A stretch of 64,000 nucleotides of DNA from Euzebya tangerina (GCF_003074135.1 NZ_PPDK01000001.1:1426001-1490000); one strand, 5' to 3'; shown: positions 43,366 through 52,314, counted from the first letter of the stretch. A program made the numbers and translations. Notes: generated from the letters alone by a model not told the origin.

Positions 43366-43982
43366 CCGGTCGGGACGGCCTCCGCGATGTGCACACCGGC
43401 CTCCCGTAGACGCGCCTCTGCCGCCTCGCTCAACTCGGGTGAGACGGCGGCGGTGAGGGGGCGGATGATGGTGGTGTCCAGGCCAGCGTCAGCGGCATCG
43501 GTGGCCGTGGAGGCGACACAGACGTCGAAGGCGATGCCGACGATGTGGACGGCGTCGATGTTCCGCGTCGCCAGCCACTTGCGCAGTCCCACACCGGCTT
43601 CGTCGTCCCACGGCGTATCGGCGGCCAGGGTCCCGTCGAACCCGCTGTAGCTGGCCTCGGTCTGTCCCTTGAGGAAGACGGCGGTCCGGCCGGGCAAGAC
43701 CAGCGCCGGGTCGAACTGCGCACCCGGTGTCCCGGCCATGCAGTGCACCGGCCAGATGCCGGCATCGAGGTCGGGTGGGTCGTCCGTCGTGGCCGGGAAG
43801 TGGTCCTGGGTGTCGGGGGTGTGCCAGTCCTTGGTGGCCGCCACCGCGGCGTAGCGCTCACCGGCACGGGTGAGCAGGTCGGTGATGCCTGCGGCGGCGG
43901 CCTTGCCGCCCTCCACGGCCAGGCGGCCACCTTCGGTGAAGTCGACCTGGGTGTCGACGATGAGCAGGGCGGTGGTGGTCAT
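43362..43982 (-). CDS. pncA: Nicotinamidase
   Basis: A 206-residue isochorismatase-fold amidase converting nicotinamide to nicotinate for NAD salvage. Catalytic Asp in LLIVDTQVDF, Lys in VFLKGQTEASYS, and nucleophile Cys in VGIAFDVCVASTA; metal-binding side chains in TKDWHTPDTQDHF. PVHCMAGTPGAQF is the usual substrate-side loop. AGAAGG lies 7 nt before the ATG. Its stop overlaps the NrtR-like start. Directly upstream of it in transcription order is the nicotinate phosphoribosyltransferase gene (84-bp gap), so the two steps nicotinamide to nicotinate to nicotinate mononucleotide are adjacent. Confidence 0.94.
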   Translation of the reverse strand: MTTTALLIVDTQVDFTEGGRLAVEGGKAAAAGITDLLTRAGERYAAVAATKDWHTPDTQDHFPATTDDPPDLDAGIWPVHCMAGTPGAQFDPALVLPGRTAVFLKGQTEASYSGFDGTLAADTPWDDEAGVGLRKWLATRNIDAVHIVGIAFDVCVASTATDAADAGLDTTIIRPLTAAVSPELSEAAEARLREAGVHIAEAVPTG

Positions 43983-44066
43983 GATGGGGCCTTCTGTCGT
44001 TGATGTGGCGCGATGGCTGGTGCGGTTGGGTCGGTCTGGTCGTGGCCGGCCTGGTCACCGTGGATG

Positions 44067-45398
44067 TCAGGGGCCGTGGACCCGGACCGCGGGCTCGCCG
44101 GAGTCGAGGGCTCGCGCGGCGCTCGGCAGATCGGCCATGACGGCGGCGTGGTGGGCGCGCGCCGCGGCGGCGTCACTGCGGTCGACCCGCGCGCCGTCCC
44201 ACACGAGCCGCTGGAGCCCGCGCCAGCCTTCGGGGTCAATGCCATCGGTGGGCCTGCGGAGCCCTGACTCGTCGTCGGTGGGCAGCACGGTGATCTGCTC
44301 CTCCAGCCGGCCGTCTGGCCCGCGGCGTCGGCGTGCCGACTTGCGACCGCCGTCGGAGTGCTTGCCTGATGAGGACTTCTCCACGTCGTGGTGGACCCCG
44401 CCGTACGTGATCTGCACCAGCTTGTAGACGAAGCCGGGGTTGGGCAGGCCGCTGACCAACTTGGTGCCGACGCCATAGCTGTCGATGGGGCTGGTGGCCA
44501 GCTCCGCGATGCGGAACTCGTCCAGATCGCCGGAGACCACGATGCGGGTCGCGGTGGCGCCCAGCTCATCCAGTTGGCGCCGCGCTCGCTTCGCCTCCAG
44601 GGCGAGGTCGCCCGAGTCCAGCCGGATGGCACCCGGCCCGGCGGAGCCGGCCCGGCGGGCTGCTTCGACGGCACGCTCGATCCCGGTGGGGATGTCGTAG
44701 GTGTCGACCAGCAGGGTGGTGTCCACGCCGAGTGCGGCGATCTGGGCGTCGAACGCCGCGGCCTCGTGCTCGTGGGCCAGTGTCCAGGCGTGGGCGGCGG
44801 TGCCCATCGTCGGCACGTCGTACTGGTGACCGGCAGCCAGGTTGGACGTGGCGTCGAACCCGGCGATCCAGGCCGCTCGCGCTGCCGCGACGGCTCCGAC
44901 CTCGTGGGTGCGACGGCTGCCCATCTCCGCCAATGACCGCTCGCGGGCCGCCACTCGGATCCGAGCGGCCTTCGTGGCCACCGCGGTGTCGTGGTTGATG
45001 ATCGACAGCAGGAGCGTCTCGAGGATCATCGCCTCACCCAGCGGCGCCTCGACGGTCAACACCGGCGAGCCGGGGCTGTAGAGCTCACCCTCGGGGTAGG
45101 CGGTGATCCGACCGCTGAAGGTCCGGCCGTCGAGCCACTGGGCGGTGGAGTCGTCGATCACCTCGGTCTCCTGCAGCCAGTCGAGCTCCTCGGCGGTGAA
45201 CCGGAAGTCCTCGATGGCGTCCAGGGCCCTTCCGAGACCGGCGAGGATCCCGAAGCGGTAGGGCTCCGGCAGTCGGCGGCAGAAGCACTCGAAGACCGCC
45301 GGCCGGTCTGCGATTCCCTCGGCTATGGCCGAGGTGAGCATGGTGAGCTCGTAGGCGTCGGTGTACAGAGCGGTCGATCCAGGTGGGGCGATGACCAT
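44067..45398 (-). CDS. pncB: Nicotinate phosphoribosyltransferase
   Basis: A 443-residue enzyme joining nicotinate to PRPP. Family signatures: LYTDAYELTMLTSAIAEG at the N-terminus, VFECFCRRLP, MGSRRTHEVGAVAAARAAWI, GTAAHAWTLAHEHEAAAFDA (with the autophosphorylated His region), DTYDIPTGIERAV and RLDSGDLALEAKRARRQLD. First gene of the NAD salvage cluster. Minus-strand TACACT (45436-45441) is a plausible -10 box giving a leader of about 30 nt; a short dyad ACTC-agacc-GAGT (45426-45438) overlaps it and might be bound by the NrtR-like protein. No strong ribosome binding site. Confidence 0.94.
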   Translation of the reverse strand: MVIAPPGSTALYTDAYELTMLTSAIAEGIADRPAVFECFCRRLPEPYRFGILAGLGRALDAIEDFRFTAEELDWLQETEVIDDSTAQWLDGRTFSGRITAYPEGELYSPGSPVLTVEAPLGEAMILETLLLSIINHDTAVATKAARIRVAARERSLAEMGSRRTHEVGAVAAARAAWIAGFDATSNLAAGHQYDVPTMGTAAHAWTLAHEHEAAAFDAQIAALGVDTTLLVDTYDIPTGIERAVEAARRAGSAGPGAIRLDSGDLALEAKRARRQLDELGATATRIVVSGDLDEFRIAELATSPIDSYGVGTKLVSGLPNPGFVYKLVQITYGGVHHDVEKSSSGKHSDGGRKSARRRRGPDGRLEEQITVLPTDDESGLRRPTDGIDPEGWRGLQRLVWDGARVDRSDAAAARAHHAAVMADLPSAARALDSGEPAVRVHGP

Positions 45399-45544
45399 GT
45401 CGGTTCCAATGACTCGAAATGAGAGACTCAGACCGAGTGTAACACGTCGTGCGATGGGATGAGCTGAGCGGTGCGGACGATCCTGGCTGACCGCCTGGTC
45501 GCCCGGTGCGGTTCACATGTCCCCGCCAGGGGGAGTACGAACGG

Positions 45545-47209
45545 ATGACCGATCAGACCAGCACCGAGCGCGACGACCTCATCCGGACGGTCGCCCGGGC
45601 ACAGCTCGGCTACGAGGAGCTTCGGGAGGGGCAGCTCGAGGCGACGCGCGAGGCGGTGGCCGGCCGCGATGTGCTGGCCGTGATGCCGACGGGGTCGGGG
45701 AAGTCCGCGATCTACCAACTGGCAGGGGCGCTCTCGGGGGGCCCGGTCCTGGTCGTCTCGCCCTTGATCGCCCTGCAGCGCGACCAGATGGAGGGATTGG
45801 GCGAGGCCTTCGGCGGGGCGGTCGCGCTGAACAGCAGCCTCTCGGACAGCGATTTCGAGCAGGCCCTCTCCGACCTAGCCGAGGGCCGGGCGACCTTCGC
45901 CTTCCTCGCTCCTGAGCAGCTGGTCAACGAGACCACCCGCACCCGCCTGAAGGACATGGACATCGCGCTACTGGCGGTCGACGAGGCGCACTGCATCGCG
46001 ACCTGGGGGCACGACTTCCGACCGGCGTACCTCAAGCTCGGCGAGAGCCGGAAGGTCCTCGGTGACCCGCCGGTGCTCGCGCTGACCGCAACCGCGTCCG
46101 CGCCCATCCGCCGTGAGATCATCGCCGAGTTGCGCATGGATGACCCCGTCGTGGTGACCGCGGGCATCGTCCGGCCGAACATCAGCCTGCAGGTGCGAGA
46201 CGTGGCGGAGGTCGATGACGCAGAGGCGGTCGCCATCGAACAGGTCGTGGACCTCGAGGGAACCGGCCTGCTGTACGTTTCCACACGAGCCCGCGCAGAG
46301 GCATTGGCCGAGCGCATCGCCACGCCATCTCGCCCCGCGATGGCCTACCACGCCGGTCTGTCGACGGCCCGCCGGGAGGAGGTCGAGCGGCGCTTCACCG
46401 AGGACGACCCGATCGTCGTCATCGCCACGACCGCCTTCGGGATGGGCATCGACGTGGCGCACGTCCGCTTCGTCATCCACGTCGAGGCGCCGGCCTCGCT
46501 GGACGACTACTACCAGGAGTTCGGACGAGCGGGTCGTGACGGTCGACCGGCGGTGGCGGTGCTCGTGCGCACGCTCGCCACGGCCAGTGGGCGGCGGCTG
46601 GAGGGCGGCAGCACCCAGCTCGAGCGGTCGCAGTTCGACCGAGTCGCCCGAGGACTGTCCTCGGTCGAGGAGACGATCGAGGTTTCGGCGGTCGCTGAGC
46701 AGTTCGAGCTCACCCACACCCGGGTTGCCGTGGTCCTCGAGCACCTCACGCGGGTGGAGGCGGTGGATACGATCGGCCTGGAGCAGCTGGCCTGGTCCGG
46801 AGCACTCGAGCCGGAGGAGGCGGTCGACGCGGCCTTCGCCGACCACGAGCGGGACACCGCGCTGGCGGACAGCCAGGTTCACATGATGGCGGCCTACCTG
46901 GACGCCGACTCCTGTCGCTGGCGGTACATCGGGTCCTACTTCGGCCAGCAGCTGGACGAGCCGTGTGGCAACTGCGACCGCTGCTGGGAGACGGCCGACG
47001 AGATCGGGGACGCCGACGGGCAGACCGCCACGAGGGAGGAGGCCGTCCACGGCTTCTCACCCGGTGACCAGGTGCAGCACACCAGCTTTGGATCCGGGTT
47101 GGTGGAGGGGGTGGAGGGCAACCGGCTGATGATCCTCTTCGACGATGCCGGCTACAAGACGTTGGCGGCGGATGTGCTGGCGGACTCCGAGGTCCCGACC
47201 CGGTCCTGA
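45545..47209 (+). CDS. RecQ-type ATP-dependent DNA helicase
   Basis: A 554-residue helicase. Motif I MPTGSGKSAIYQL, motif II VDEAHCIATWGHDFRP, motif III ALTATAS, motif V IVVIATTAFGMGIDVAHV and motif VI YYQEFGRAGRDGRP are intact. The RecQ zinc knuckle is present in SCRWRYIGSYFGQQLDEPCG followed by NCDRC. There is no HRDC domain; instead the last 55 residues (FSPGDQVQHTSFGSGLVEGV onward, then FDDAGYKTL) resemble the Tudor-like C-terminal domain of UvrD/PcrA helicases. Start MTDQTST at 45545 has GGGAG about 10 nt upstream. Divergent from pncB. Confidence 0.93.
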   Translation: MTDQTSTERDDLIRTVARAQLGYEELREGQLEATREAVAGRDVLAVMPTGSGKSAIYQLAGALSGGPVLVVSPLIALQRDQMEGLGEAFGGAVALNSSLSDSDFEQALSDLAEGRATFAFLAPEQLVNETTRTRLKDMDIALLAVDEAHCIATWGHDFRPAYLKLGESRKVLGDPPVLALTATASAPIRREIIAELRMDDPVVVTAGIVRPNISLQVRDVAEVDDAEAVAIEQVVDLEGTGLLYVSTRARAEALAERIATPSRPAMAYHAGLSTARREEVERRFTEDDPIVVIATTAFGMGIDVAHVRFVIHVEAPASLDDYYQEFGRAGRDGRPAVAVLVRTLATASGRRLEGGSTQLERSQFDRVARGLSSVEETIEVSAVAEQFELTHTRVAVVLEHLTRVEAVDTIGLEQLAWSGALEPEEAVDAAFADHERDTALADSQVHMMAAYLDADSCRWRYIGSYFGQQLDEPCGNCDRCWETADEIGDADGQTATREEAVHGFSPGDQVQHTSFGSGLVEGVEGNRLMILFDDAGYKTLAADVLADSEVPTRS

Positions 47210-47258
47210 GCCCCCCGTGGTTGGCCTGGTCGCGCCTGCCGTGTGCGAGTATCCCCGC

Positions 47259-47678
47259 ATGCCACGCCGCACCGTTCATGACCTGGTCGCCGAGGCCCGG
47301 GCCGAGATCGAGGAGTTGACCCCTGCACAGGTGCAGGCCGAACTCACGGCCGGCCGCGCGACCGTCGTCGACATCCGCGACTTCCGCGAGCGGATCGAGA
47401 AGGGCTCGATCCCGGGCGCGGTGAGCGCCCCTCGCGGCATGCTCGAGTTCTGGTTCGACCCCGAGAGCCCGTACCACAAGGACCGCTACACCCCGGACCA
47501 GCGCTACATCTTCTACTGCGGCAGCGGGTGGCGCTCGGCCCTGGCCACCAAGGTGATCGGCGAGATCGGCTACGACGACGTCGCCCACCTGGAGTCGGGC
47601 TTCTCGGGCTGGGTCGAGGCGGGCATGGTCGTCGAGGATGTGGCCTCGACGTCGCCGTGGGTCCGACGCGGCAGCTGA
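47259..47678 (+). CDS. Rhodanese-like sulfurtransferase
   Basis: A 139-residue single rhodanese domain: TVVDIRDFRERIEKGSIPGA (CH2A-like), active-site loop YCGSGWRSALA with the persulfide Cys, and the terminal LESGFSGWVEAG motif. Likely moves sulfane sulfur or acts in thiol detoxification. The ATG at 47259 has TATCCC (47250-47255) upstream and no ribosome binding site. It lies 49 bp after the helicase gene on the same strand; a MerR regulator gene follows. Confidence 0.9.
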   Translation: MPRRTVHDLVAEARAEIEELTPAQVQAELTAGRATVVDIRDFRERIEKGSIPGAVSAPRGMLEFWFDPESPYHKDRYTPDQRYIFYCGSGWRSALATKVIGEIGYDDVAHLESGFSGWVEAGMVVEDVASTSPWVRRGS

Positions 47679-47706
47679 CCATCAGTCGTCCGGCGTCAGA
47701 ACGCCC

Positions 47707-47737
47707 TTGACCTTCCCCCAAGGGCAGACCGGACGAT
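47707..47737 (+). promoter_or_regulatory. MerR-type promoter with 19-bp spacer
   Basis: TTGACC (47707-47712) and GACGAT (47732-47737) are 19 bp apart, the over-long spacing used by MerR-family activators. The spacer holds the dyad CCTT-ccccc-AAGG (47711-47723), where a MerR dimer would bind and untwist the DNA. It drives the MerR gene itself, suggesting autoregulation. Confidence 0.6.
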
Positions 47738-47754
47738 GGCTCCACAGGAGGTAG

Positions 47755-48585
47755 ATGACGTTGTTGGTCACGATCGGTGAGTTCTCGCGGATGACGCGAC
47801 TGTCGCTCAAGGCGCTGCGCCTGTACGACGAACGCGGGCTGTTGCAGCCCGCGTGGGTCGATCCAGCGACGGGGTACCGGCACTACGACCCGGTGCAAGC
47901 GAACCGGGCCGAAGCCGTCCGGATCCTGCGGTCGGTCGACATGCCGCTGGACGAGATCGCGTCGGTCCTCGAGGCCGACGATCCCGACCTGGTCCACAAG
48001 CACCTGCAGGTGCACCGGGAGCGACTGGTCACACGACTCGCCAACGACCGACGGATGCTCGAGTACCTCGAATCACTGATGAACAGGAGAGATGGAGTCA
48101 TGCCCTACACCGTTGAAACCGAAGAGGTCTCGGTTCGCCTCGTCGCGGCGACGAGGATCCACACGAGCCTGCGCAACGTCGGCGAGGACATCGGCGCCGG
48201 TCTCGGTCGGCTGCTGCCTGCCATGGGGTCTGAGGGCGTGGAGTCCGCCGGTGCACCGCTGGTCGTATACCACGACATCATCGACGAGGCGAACGACGGA
48301 ACCATCGAGGTGTGCATCCCGATCGGTCGAGCGCTCTCCGCGGATGCCGATGTCGACTGCCGAGAGCTCGAAGGGGGACCGGTGGCCACGACCACCCACC
48401 GCGGCCGGTATGCCGAGATCGCGCCGGCCTACCACACGCTGTCCGGCTGGATCGCCGAGCATGGTCACCAGGTCGTCGGGCCGCCGCGGGAGATCTACCT
48501 CAACGATCCGCAGCAGGTGCCCGAGGATGAGCTGTTGACCCGGGTTGAGTTCCCGATCCGGCCGGTCGGTGACGAGGCCATGTGA
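47755..48585 (+). CDS. MerR family regulator with GyrI-like effector domain (BltR/BmrR-like)
   Basis: 276 residues: winged-helix DNA-binding domain (VTIGEFSRMTRLSLKALRLY, then GYRHYDPVQANRAEAVRILR), a coiled-coil dimer helix (about 75-112), and a GyrI-like drug-binding domain (about 115-275) with LAADADVDCREL-like strands and GRYAEIAPAYHTLSGWIAEHG. This layout binds hydrophobic cations or antibiotics and activates efflux genes. AGGAGGT (47746-47751) precedes the ATG at 47755 by only 3 nt; TTG at 47761 or 47764 in the same frame would be better spaced. No efflux gene is immediately downstream. Confidence 0.9.
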   Translation: MTLLVTIGEFSRMTRLSLKALRLYDERGLLQPAWVDPATGYRHYDPVQANRAEAVRILRSVDMPLDEIASVLEADDPDLVHKHLQVHRERLVTRLANDRRMLEYLESLMNRRDGVMPYTVETEEVSVRLVAATRIHTSLRNVGEDIGAGLGRLLPAMGSEGVESAGAPLVVYHDIIDEANDGTIEVCIPIGRALSADADVDCRELEGGPVATTTHRGRYAEIAPAYHTLSGWIAEHGHQVVGPPREIYLNDPQQVPEDELLTRVEFPIRPVGDEAM

Positions 48586-48614
48586 GCGCAGGGCACCGCT
48601 AGGGTTCGGGGGCG

Positions 48615-49850
48615 ATGCACCCGGGCCAGCTGCGTGGATGGACACGCGTCACCGCGTTCGTCGTTGGCGTGCTCATCGGGGTGCTGGCGGGGGCGGCGTG
48701 GTTGAGCTTGCCTGCCGGCTCGTCGAACGAGGCCGCGGCCACCCCGCCAACCCTGGAGACGGCCGATCTGGCCGACGCCGGTCCCGCCGGCCAGCCTCGC
48801 CCGTCGGGGACCGCGGCGTCCGGCACCGTTCGTGCCTCGGGCGACCCCACAGTAGGGCTGGGCGGCACGCCGGATCAGCTCACCCGGCCGGCGGATCAGC
48901 CCTACCGGGCGTTCACGCTGGCCGCGACCGGGGACCTGCTGATCCACTCGCCGGTCCGCAACCGTGCGGCCGTGGCCGATGGGTTCGACTTCGGACCCCA
49001 GTTGGCTGCCGCCCGGGCTGACGTCTCGGCCGCGGACCTGGGTCTGTGCCACCTGGAGGTCCCGCTGGACCCTGATGGCCCCTACTCCTCCTACCCGATC
49101 TTCAACGCGCCGGCCGAGCTTGCCCGGGCGATCGCGGAGACCGGCTGGGACGTCTGCTCGACGGCGTCCAACCACTCCGCCGACAAGGGGATGGAGGGTG
49201 TGGTGGCCACCTTGGACGCGCTGGACGCCGCAGGGGTCGAGCACCGCGGGATGGCCCGGTCGTTCTTCGAGGCGCTGCAGATCCGCCTCACGGAGGTGAA
49301 TGACGTCGACGTCGGGCTGCTCAGCGCGACGTACGGCCTGAACGGCCTGCCGGTGCCGGGCGGGAACGCGTGGTCGGTCCAGCTGATCGAGCCGGAGCGG
49401 CTGCTCGACCAAGCCCGCCGGCTGCGGCTGGGCGGGGCCGACGTGGTGGTCCTCAGCCTGCACTGGGGTGCGGAGTACCAACACACACCGACGGAGGAGC
49501 AGCGGGCCATCGCCACCCAGCTGCTGACCGACGGGGCGATCGACGCGATCATCGGCCACCACGCCCACGTGATTCAGCCCGTCGAGTGGATCGAGGGTCG
49601 GCCGGTGGTGTACGGGCTCGGCAACTTCCTGTCTGCCCAGCAGCAGGCCGTCAGGCGGGACGGCGCCATCGTGAACCTGGCCTTCCAGGAGGGGCCGGAT
49701 GGCTGGGTGGTGGAGGAGGTGCATGCCCGCCCGACCTACGTGGACGGGACCTGGACGGTCAATCTGGCCGAGCCAGGCGGCGCGCTGGCCGACTCGGCGG
49801 AGCGGACCCTGGGCCACCTCGGCGTCCCGCTCTCGCCGCCGGTCCCCTAG
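48615..49850 (+). CDS. CapA/PgsA-like metallophosphatase-fold surface protein
   Basis: A 411-residue membrane-anchored protein: one N-terminal helix (about 12-34), a low-complexity Ala/Gly/Pro linker, then a CapA domain with calcineurin-like motifs: TLAATGDLLIHSPV, CHLEVPLDPDG, CSTASNHSADKGMEGVVATL, VVVLSLHWGAEY and IIGHHAHVIQPVEW, ending YGLGNFLSAQQQ. CapA/PgsA proteins support poly-gamma-glutamate or capsule production in bacilli, but many are encoded alone, as here, with unknown substrates. TAGGGT (48600-48605) lies 9 nt upstream of the ATG without a ribosome binding site, so probably leaderless. Followed by a strong terminator. Confidence 0.9.
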   Translation: MHPGQLRGWTRVTAFVVGVLIGVLAGAAWLSLPAGSSNEAAATPPTLETADLADAGPAGQPRPSGTAASGTVRASGDPTVGLGGTPDQLTRPADQPYRAFTLAATGDLLIHSPVRNRAAVADGFDFGPQLAAARADVSAADLGLCHLEVPLDPDGPYSSYPIFNAPAELARAIAETGWDVCSTASNHSADKGMEGVVATLDALDAAGVEHRGMARSFFEALQIRLTEVNDVDVGLLSATYGLNGLPVPGGNAWSVQLIEPERLLDQARRLRLGGADVVVLSLHWGAEYQHTPTEEQRAIATQLLTDGAIDAIIGHHAHVIQPVEWIEGRPVVYGLGNFLSAQQQAVRRDGAIVNLAFQEGPDGWVVEEVHARPTYVDGTWTVNLAEPGGALADSAERTLGHLGVPLSPPVP

Positions 49851-49884
49851 CAGGGCGGGATCACGGCGTGTCCCCGGTCGGGGT

Positions 49885-49925
49885 TGGGTGGACTTCCCAC
49901 CGGCAGAGCCGGGGAAGTCCACCCA
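49885..49925 (+). terminator. Strong hairpin terminator after the CapA-like gene
   Basis: TGGGTGGACTTCCC (49885-49898) pairs perfectly with GGGAAGTCCACCCA (49912-49925), a 14-bp stem around a 13-nt loop that itself can fold as CGGC-aga-GCCG. It isolates the CapA-like gene from the transporter-kinase gene downstream. Confidence 0.85.
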
Positions 49926-50001
49926 CCTGACCTGGGCCGGACAACGAACCAAGCAGTCGGGTCAGCCACGCAGCGTCCCCGCCCCTCATCCGGTCAGCCG
50001 T

Positions 50002-50035
50002 TACCCTTGAAGGGCTACCCCACAGCCGCGGTAGC
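50002..50035 (+). promoter_or_regulatory. Promoter box and hairpin upstream of the MFS-kinase gene
   Basis: TACCCT (50002-50007) is a likely -10 box, overlapped by the dyad CCCTT-g-AAGGG. About 8 nt before the ATG ends a 6-bp hairpin, GCTACC (50014-50019) with GGTAGC (50030-50035). No ribosome binding site is visible, so initiation may depend on this leader. Confidence 0.4.
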
Positions 50036-50043
50036 GCACGCCA

Positions 50044-52251
50044 ATGCCCAGTGATCCCGCCAGCTTCATCCGCCGGAAGGGCCCGAACGCGCCGGCCAGG
50101 GTCGCCTCCTCGGGGAGGTCGGCCTACTTCGAGTTGCTCCGGAACCGCAACTTCCGGTTCTGGTTCGCCTCCTCCTTCACCTCCTCCGTCGGCGACTGGA
50201 TGGGCTTCGTCGCGCTGACGGCGCTCATGACCCAGCTGTTCGAGAACTCCTCCTCACAGCTGTTCGCCGTCGGCGGTCTGCTGATGATCCGGCTGCTGCC
50301 CTCGGCCATGTTCGGGCCGATCGCCGGTGTGATCGCCGACCGGTACGACCGCCGCAAGGTCCTGGTCTTCACCGACATGGCCCGCGCCGTCGTCTACTTC
50401 ATGATCGTCTTCGCGGGCGACGTGCTAGCGATCTTCGCCCTGACCTTCATCGTCGAGTGCATCTCGCTGCTCTTCCTCGCCGCCAAGGACGCCTCCCTCC
50501 CCCAGGTGGTCCCGGACAAGGAGCACCTGACCGAGGCCAACCAGCTCAACCTGCTGTGCAGCTACGGAACCCTCCCGCTGGGCGCGGTCTCCACCTCGAT
50601 CATGATCGCCGTCGCGGGGGTCGTCGGAGGGTTCGTGTCCTTCGAGGTCGACCCGCTGCGCCTGGCGCTGCTGCTGGACTCGATCTCCTTCGTCCTCTCC
50701 GGCCTGCTGCTGTTCCAGGTCACCCTGCCGGGGGAGGCGGAGCGACGGCAGCGGCGGGAGGACGCCGCCGAGGACGGCCCGGGCATCCTCGACGAACTCC
50801 GCGAGGGTCTTGACTTCATCCGCGGCTTCCCGCTCCTGCGCGCCCTCATCACGGGCATCGTCGGGGTCTTCTTCGGCGCCGGTGTCGTGATCGGCCTGGG
50901 ACCCGTGTTCATGGTCAGCGACCTGGGTCAGCCGTCGGCCAACTGGTCCATCCTCCTCAGCGCCGTCGGCGGCGGGCTGGTCGTCGGCATCGCCGTGCTC
51001 ATTCCGGTCTTCCGACGGTTCGTCCAGGAAGAGGTCTTCCCGATCATGCTGGCGTCGGTCGGCATCCTCGCGGTCGCCACGGCCCTGTCCGTCAACTTCA
51101 CGATGGCGCTGGTCATCGGCAGCCTGCTGGGCGCTGCGGCCGGGGTCGCCGTCGTCCAGGGCTACACGCTGCTGCAGTCCTACACCGAGGATGCCACCCG
51201 CGCCCGCACCTTCTCGCTCTTCTACGTCCTCACGCGGATCAGCCTGTTCGCTGCGCTCGGCATCAGCCCGTTCGTCGCGGGGGCGATCGGCTCGATCGGG
51301 GTGGCCACCGGACTGGGTGTGGTCAGCGTCAGCGGAACCCGCCTGACGTTGGTGGTCGGCGGCCTGATCGGGCTGTACTTCGGGTTGCGGACCCGGACGG
51401 CGATCAAGCAGGCGATGACCCGCGAGGACTCGCCGCTGAAGATCGGCGGCGCCGTCATCGAGAGCGACCCGGCGCTGGCCGAGGGGCTGTTCATCAGCTT
51501 CGAAGGGGGCGAGGGCGCCGGCAAGTCAACCCAGATCCGCAAGCTGGCCGCTGCGCTGGAGGATGAGGGCCGCGACGTGGTGGTCACCCGCGAGCCCGGT
51601 GGTGCGCCGCTGGCCGAGCGGATCCGCGAGCTGGTCCTGGATCCACTCACCACGGACATGAACGATCGGACCGAGGCGCTGCTGATCGCCGCCGCCCGGG
51701 CCGACCACGTCGAGTCGACCATCCGCCCGGCGCTGGAGGAGGGGAAGGTTGTCCTGTGCGACCGCTTCATCGACTCCTCGCTGGCCTACCAGGGGCACGC
51801 GCGCGGCCTCGGCGTCGATGACGTGGGCGAGGTCAATCGCTGGGCCATCGACGGCGTGGCCCCCGACGTGGTGGTCCTGCTGCGGCTGGACCCCGAGGAG
51901 GGCATGGCCCGGGTCGAGCGCCGTGCTGCCGAGCGAGCCGCCGAGGAGGCCGAGGAGCGCGGCGGCAACGTCGTCCCCTTCCGCGAACAGGGCATCGACC
52001 GCCTGGAGCGGGCCGGCCGCGAGTTCCACCGCGAGGTGGCCAAGGGCTACCTGAAGCTGGCTCGGTCGGGTGGGGAGCGCTGGCTGGTCGTCGATGCCAC
52101 GGCCGATGCTGACGTCGTCCACGCTCAGGTGCGCGCCGGGCTCCACCGCTGGCTGCCGCTGCCCGACGAGCCAGCCGTCGCGGTGGCCCCGGAGGACGAG
52201 CCCGATGTGACCGCCGAGGACGTGGCGGCCTCAGACGCCGACGCCGGCTGA
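50044..52251 (+). CDS. tmk: Fusion of MFS transporter and thymidylate kinase
   Basis: 735 residues in one uninterrupted frame. Residues about 30-460 form a twelve-helix MFS transporter with the helix 2-3 loop GVIADRYDRRKVL. Residues about 478-705 form a complete dTMP kinase: P-loop FEGGEGAGKSTQIRKLA, the DR(Y/F) motif VVTREPGGAPLAERIREL, and VLCDRFIDSSLAYQGHARG, LID-type Arg residues in RVERRAAER. The kinase makes dTDP for DNA synthesis. The same fusion is known in other actinobacteria, but whether the transporter handles nucleosides is unproven. A Glu/Asp-rich tail ends the protein. The gene for polymerase delta prime follows, as tmk-holB order usually does. Confidence 0.92.
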   Translation: MPSDPASFIRRKGPNAPARVASSGRSAYFELLRNRNFRFWFASSFTSSVGDWMGFVALTALMTQLFENSSSQLFAVGGLLMIRLLPSAMFGPIAGVIADRYDRRKVLVFTDMARAVVYFMIVFAGDVLAIFALTFIVECISLLFLAAKDASLPQVVPDKEHLTEANQLNLLCSYGTLPLGAVSTSIMIAVAGVVGGFVSFEVDPLRLALLLDSISFVLSGLLLFQVTLPGEAERRQRREDAAEDGPGILDELREGLDFIRGFPLLRALITGIVGVFFGAGVVIGLGPVFMVSDLGQPSANWSILLSAVGGGLVVGIAVLIPVFRRFVQEEVFPIMLASVGILAVATALSVNFTMALVIGSLLGAAAGVAVVQGYTLLQSYTEDATRARTFSLFYVLTRISLFAALGISPFVAGAIGSIGVATGLGVVSVSGTRLTLVVGGLIGLYFGLRTRTAIKQAMTREDSPLKIGGAVIESDPALAEGLFISFEGGEGAGKSTQIRKLAAALEDEGRDVVVTREPGGAPLAERIRELVLDPLTTDMNDRTEALLIAAARADHVESTIRPALEEGKVVLCDRFIDSSLAYQGHARGLGVDDVGEVNRWAIDGVAPDVVVLLRLDPEEGMARVERRAAERAAEEAEERGGNVVPFREQGIDRLERAGREFHREVAKGYLKLARSGGERWLVVDATADADVVHAQVRAGLHRWLPLPDEPAVAVAPEDEPDVTAEDVAASDADAG

Positions 52252-52314
52252 GCCCGACGCAGGGGTTCGGGCTGCCCGCGGGCTGTCGGACCCGGCCGCT
52301 ACCCTTGCGAGCCG

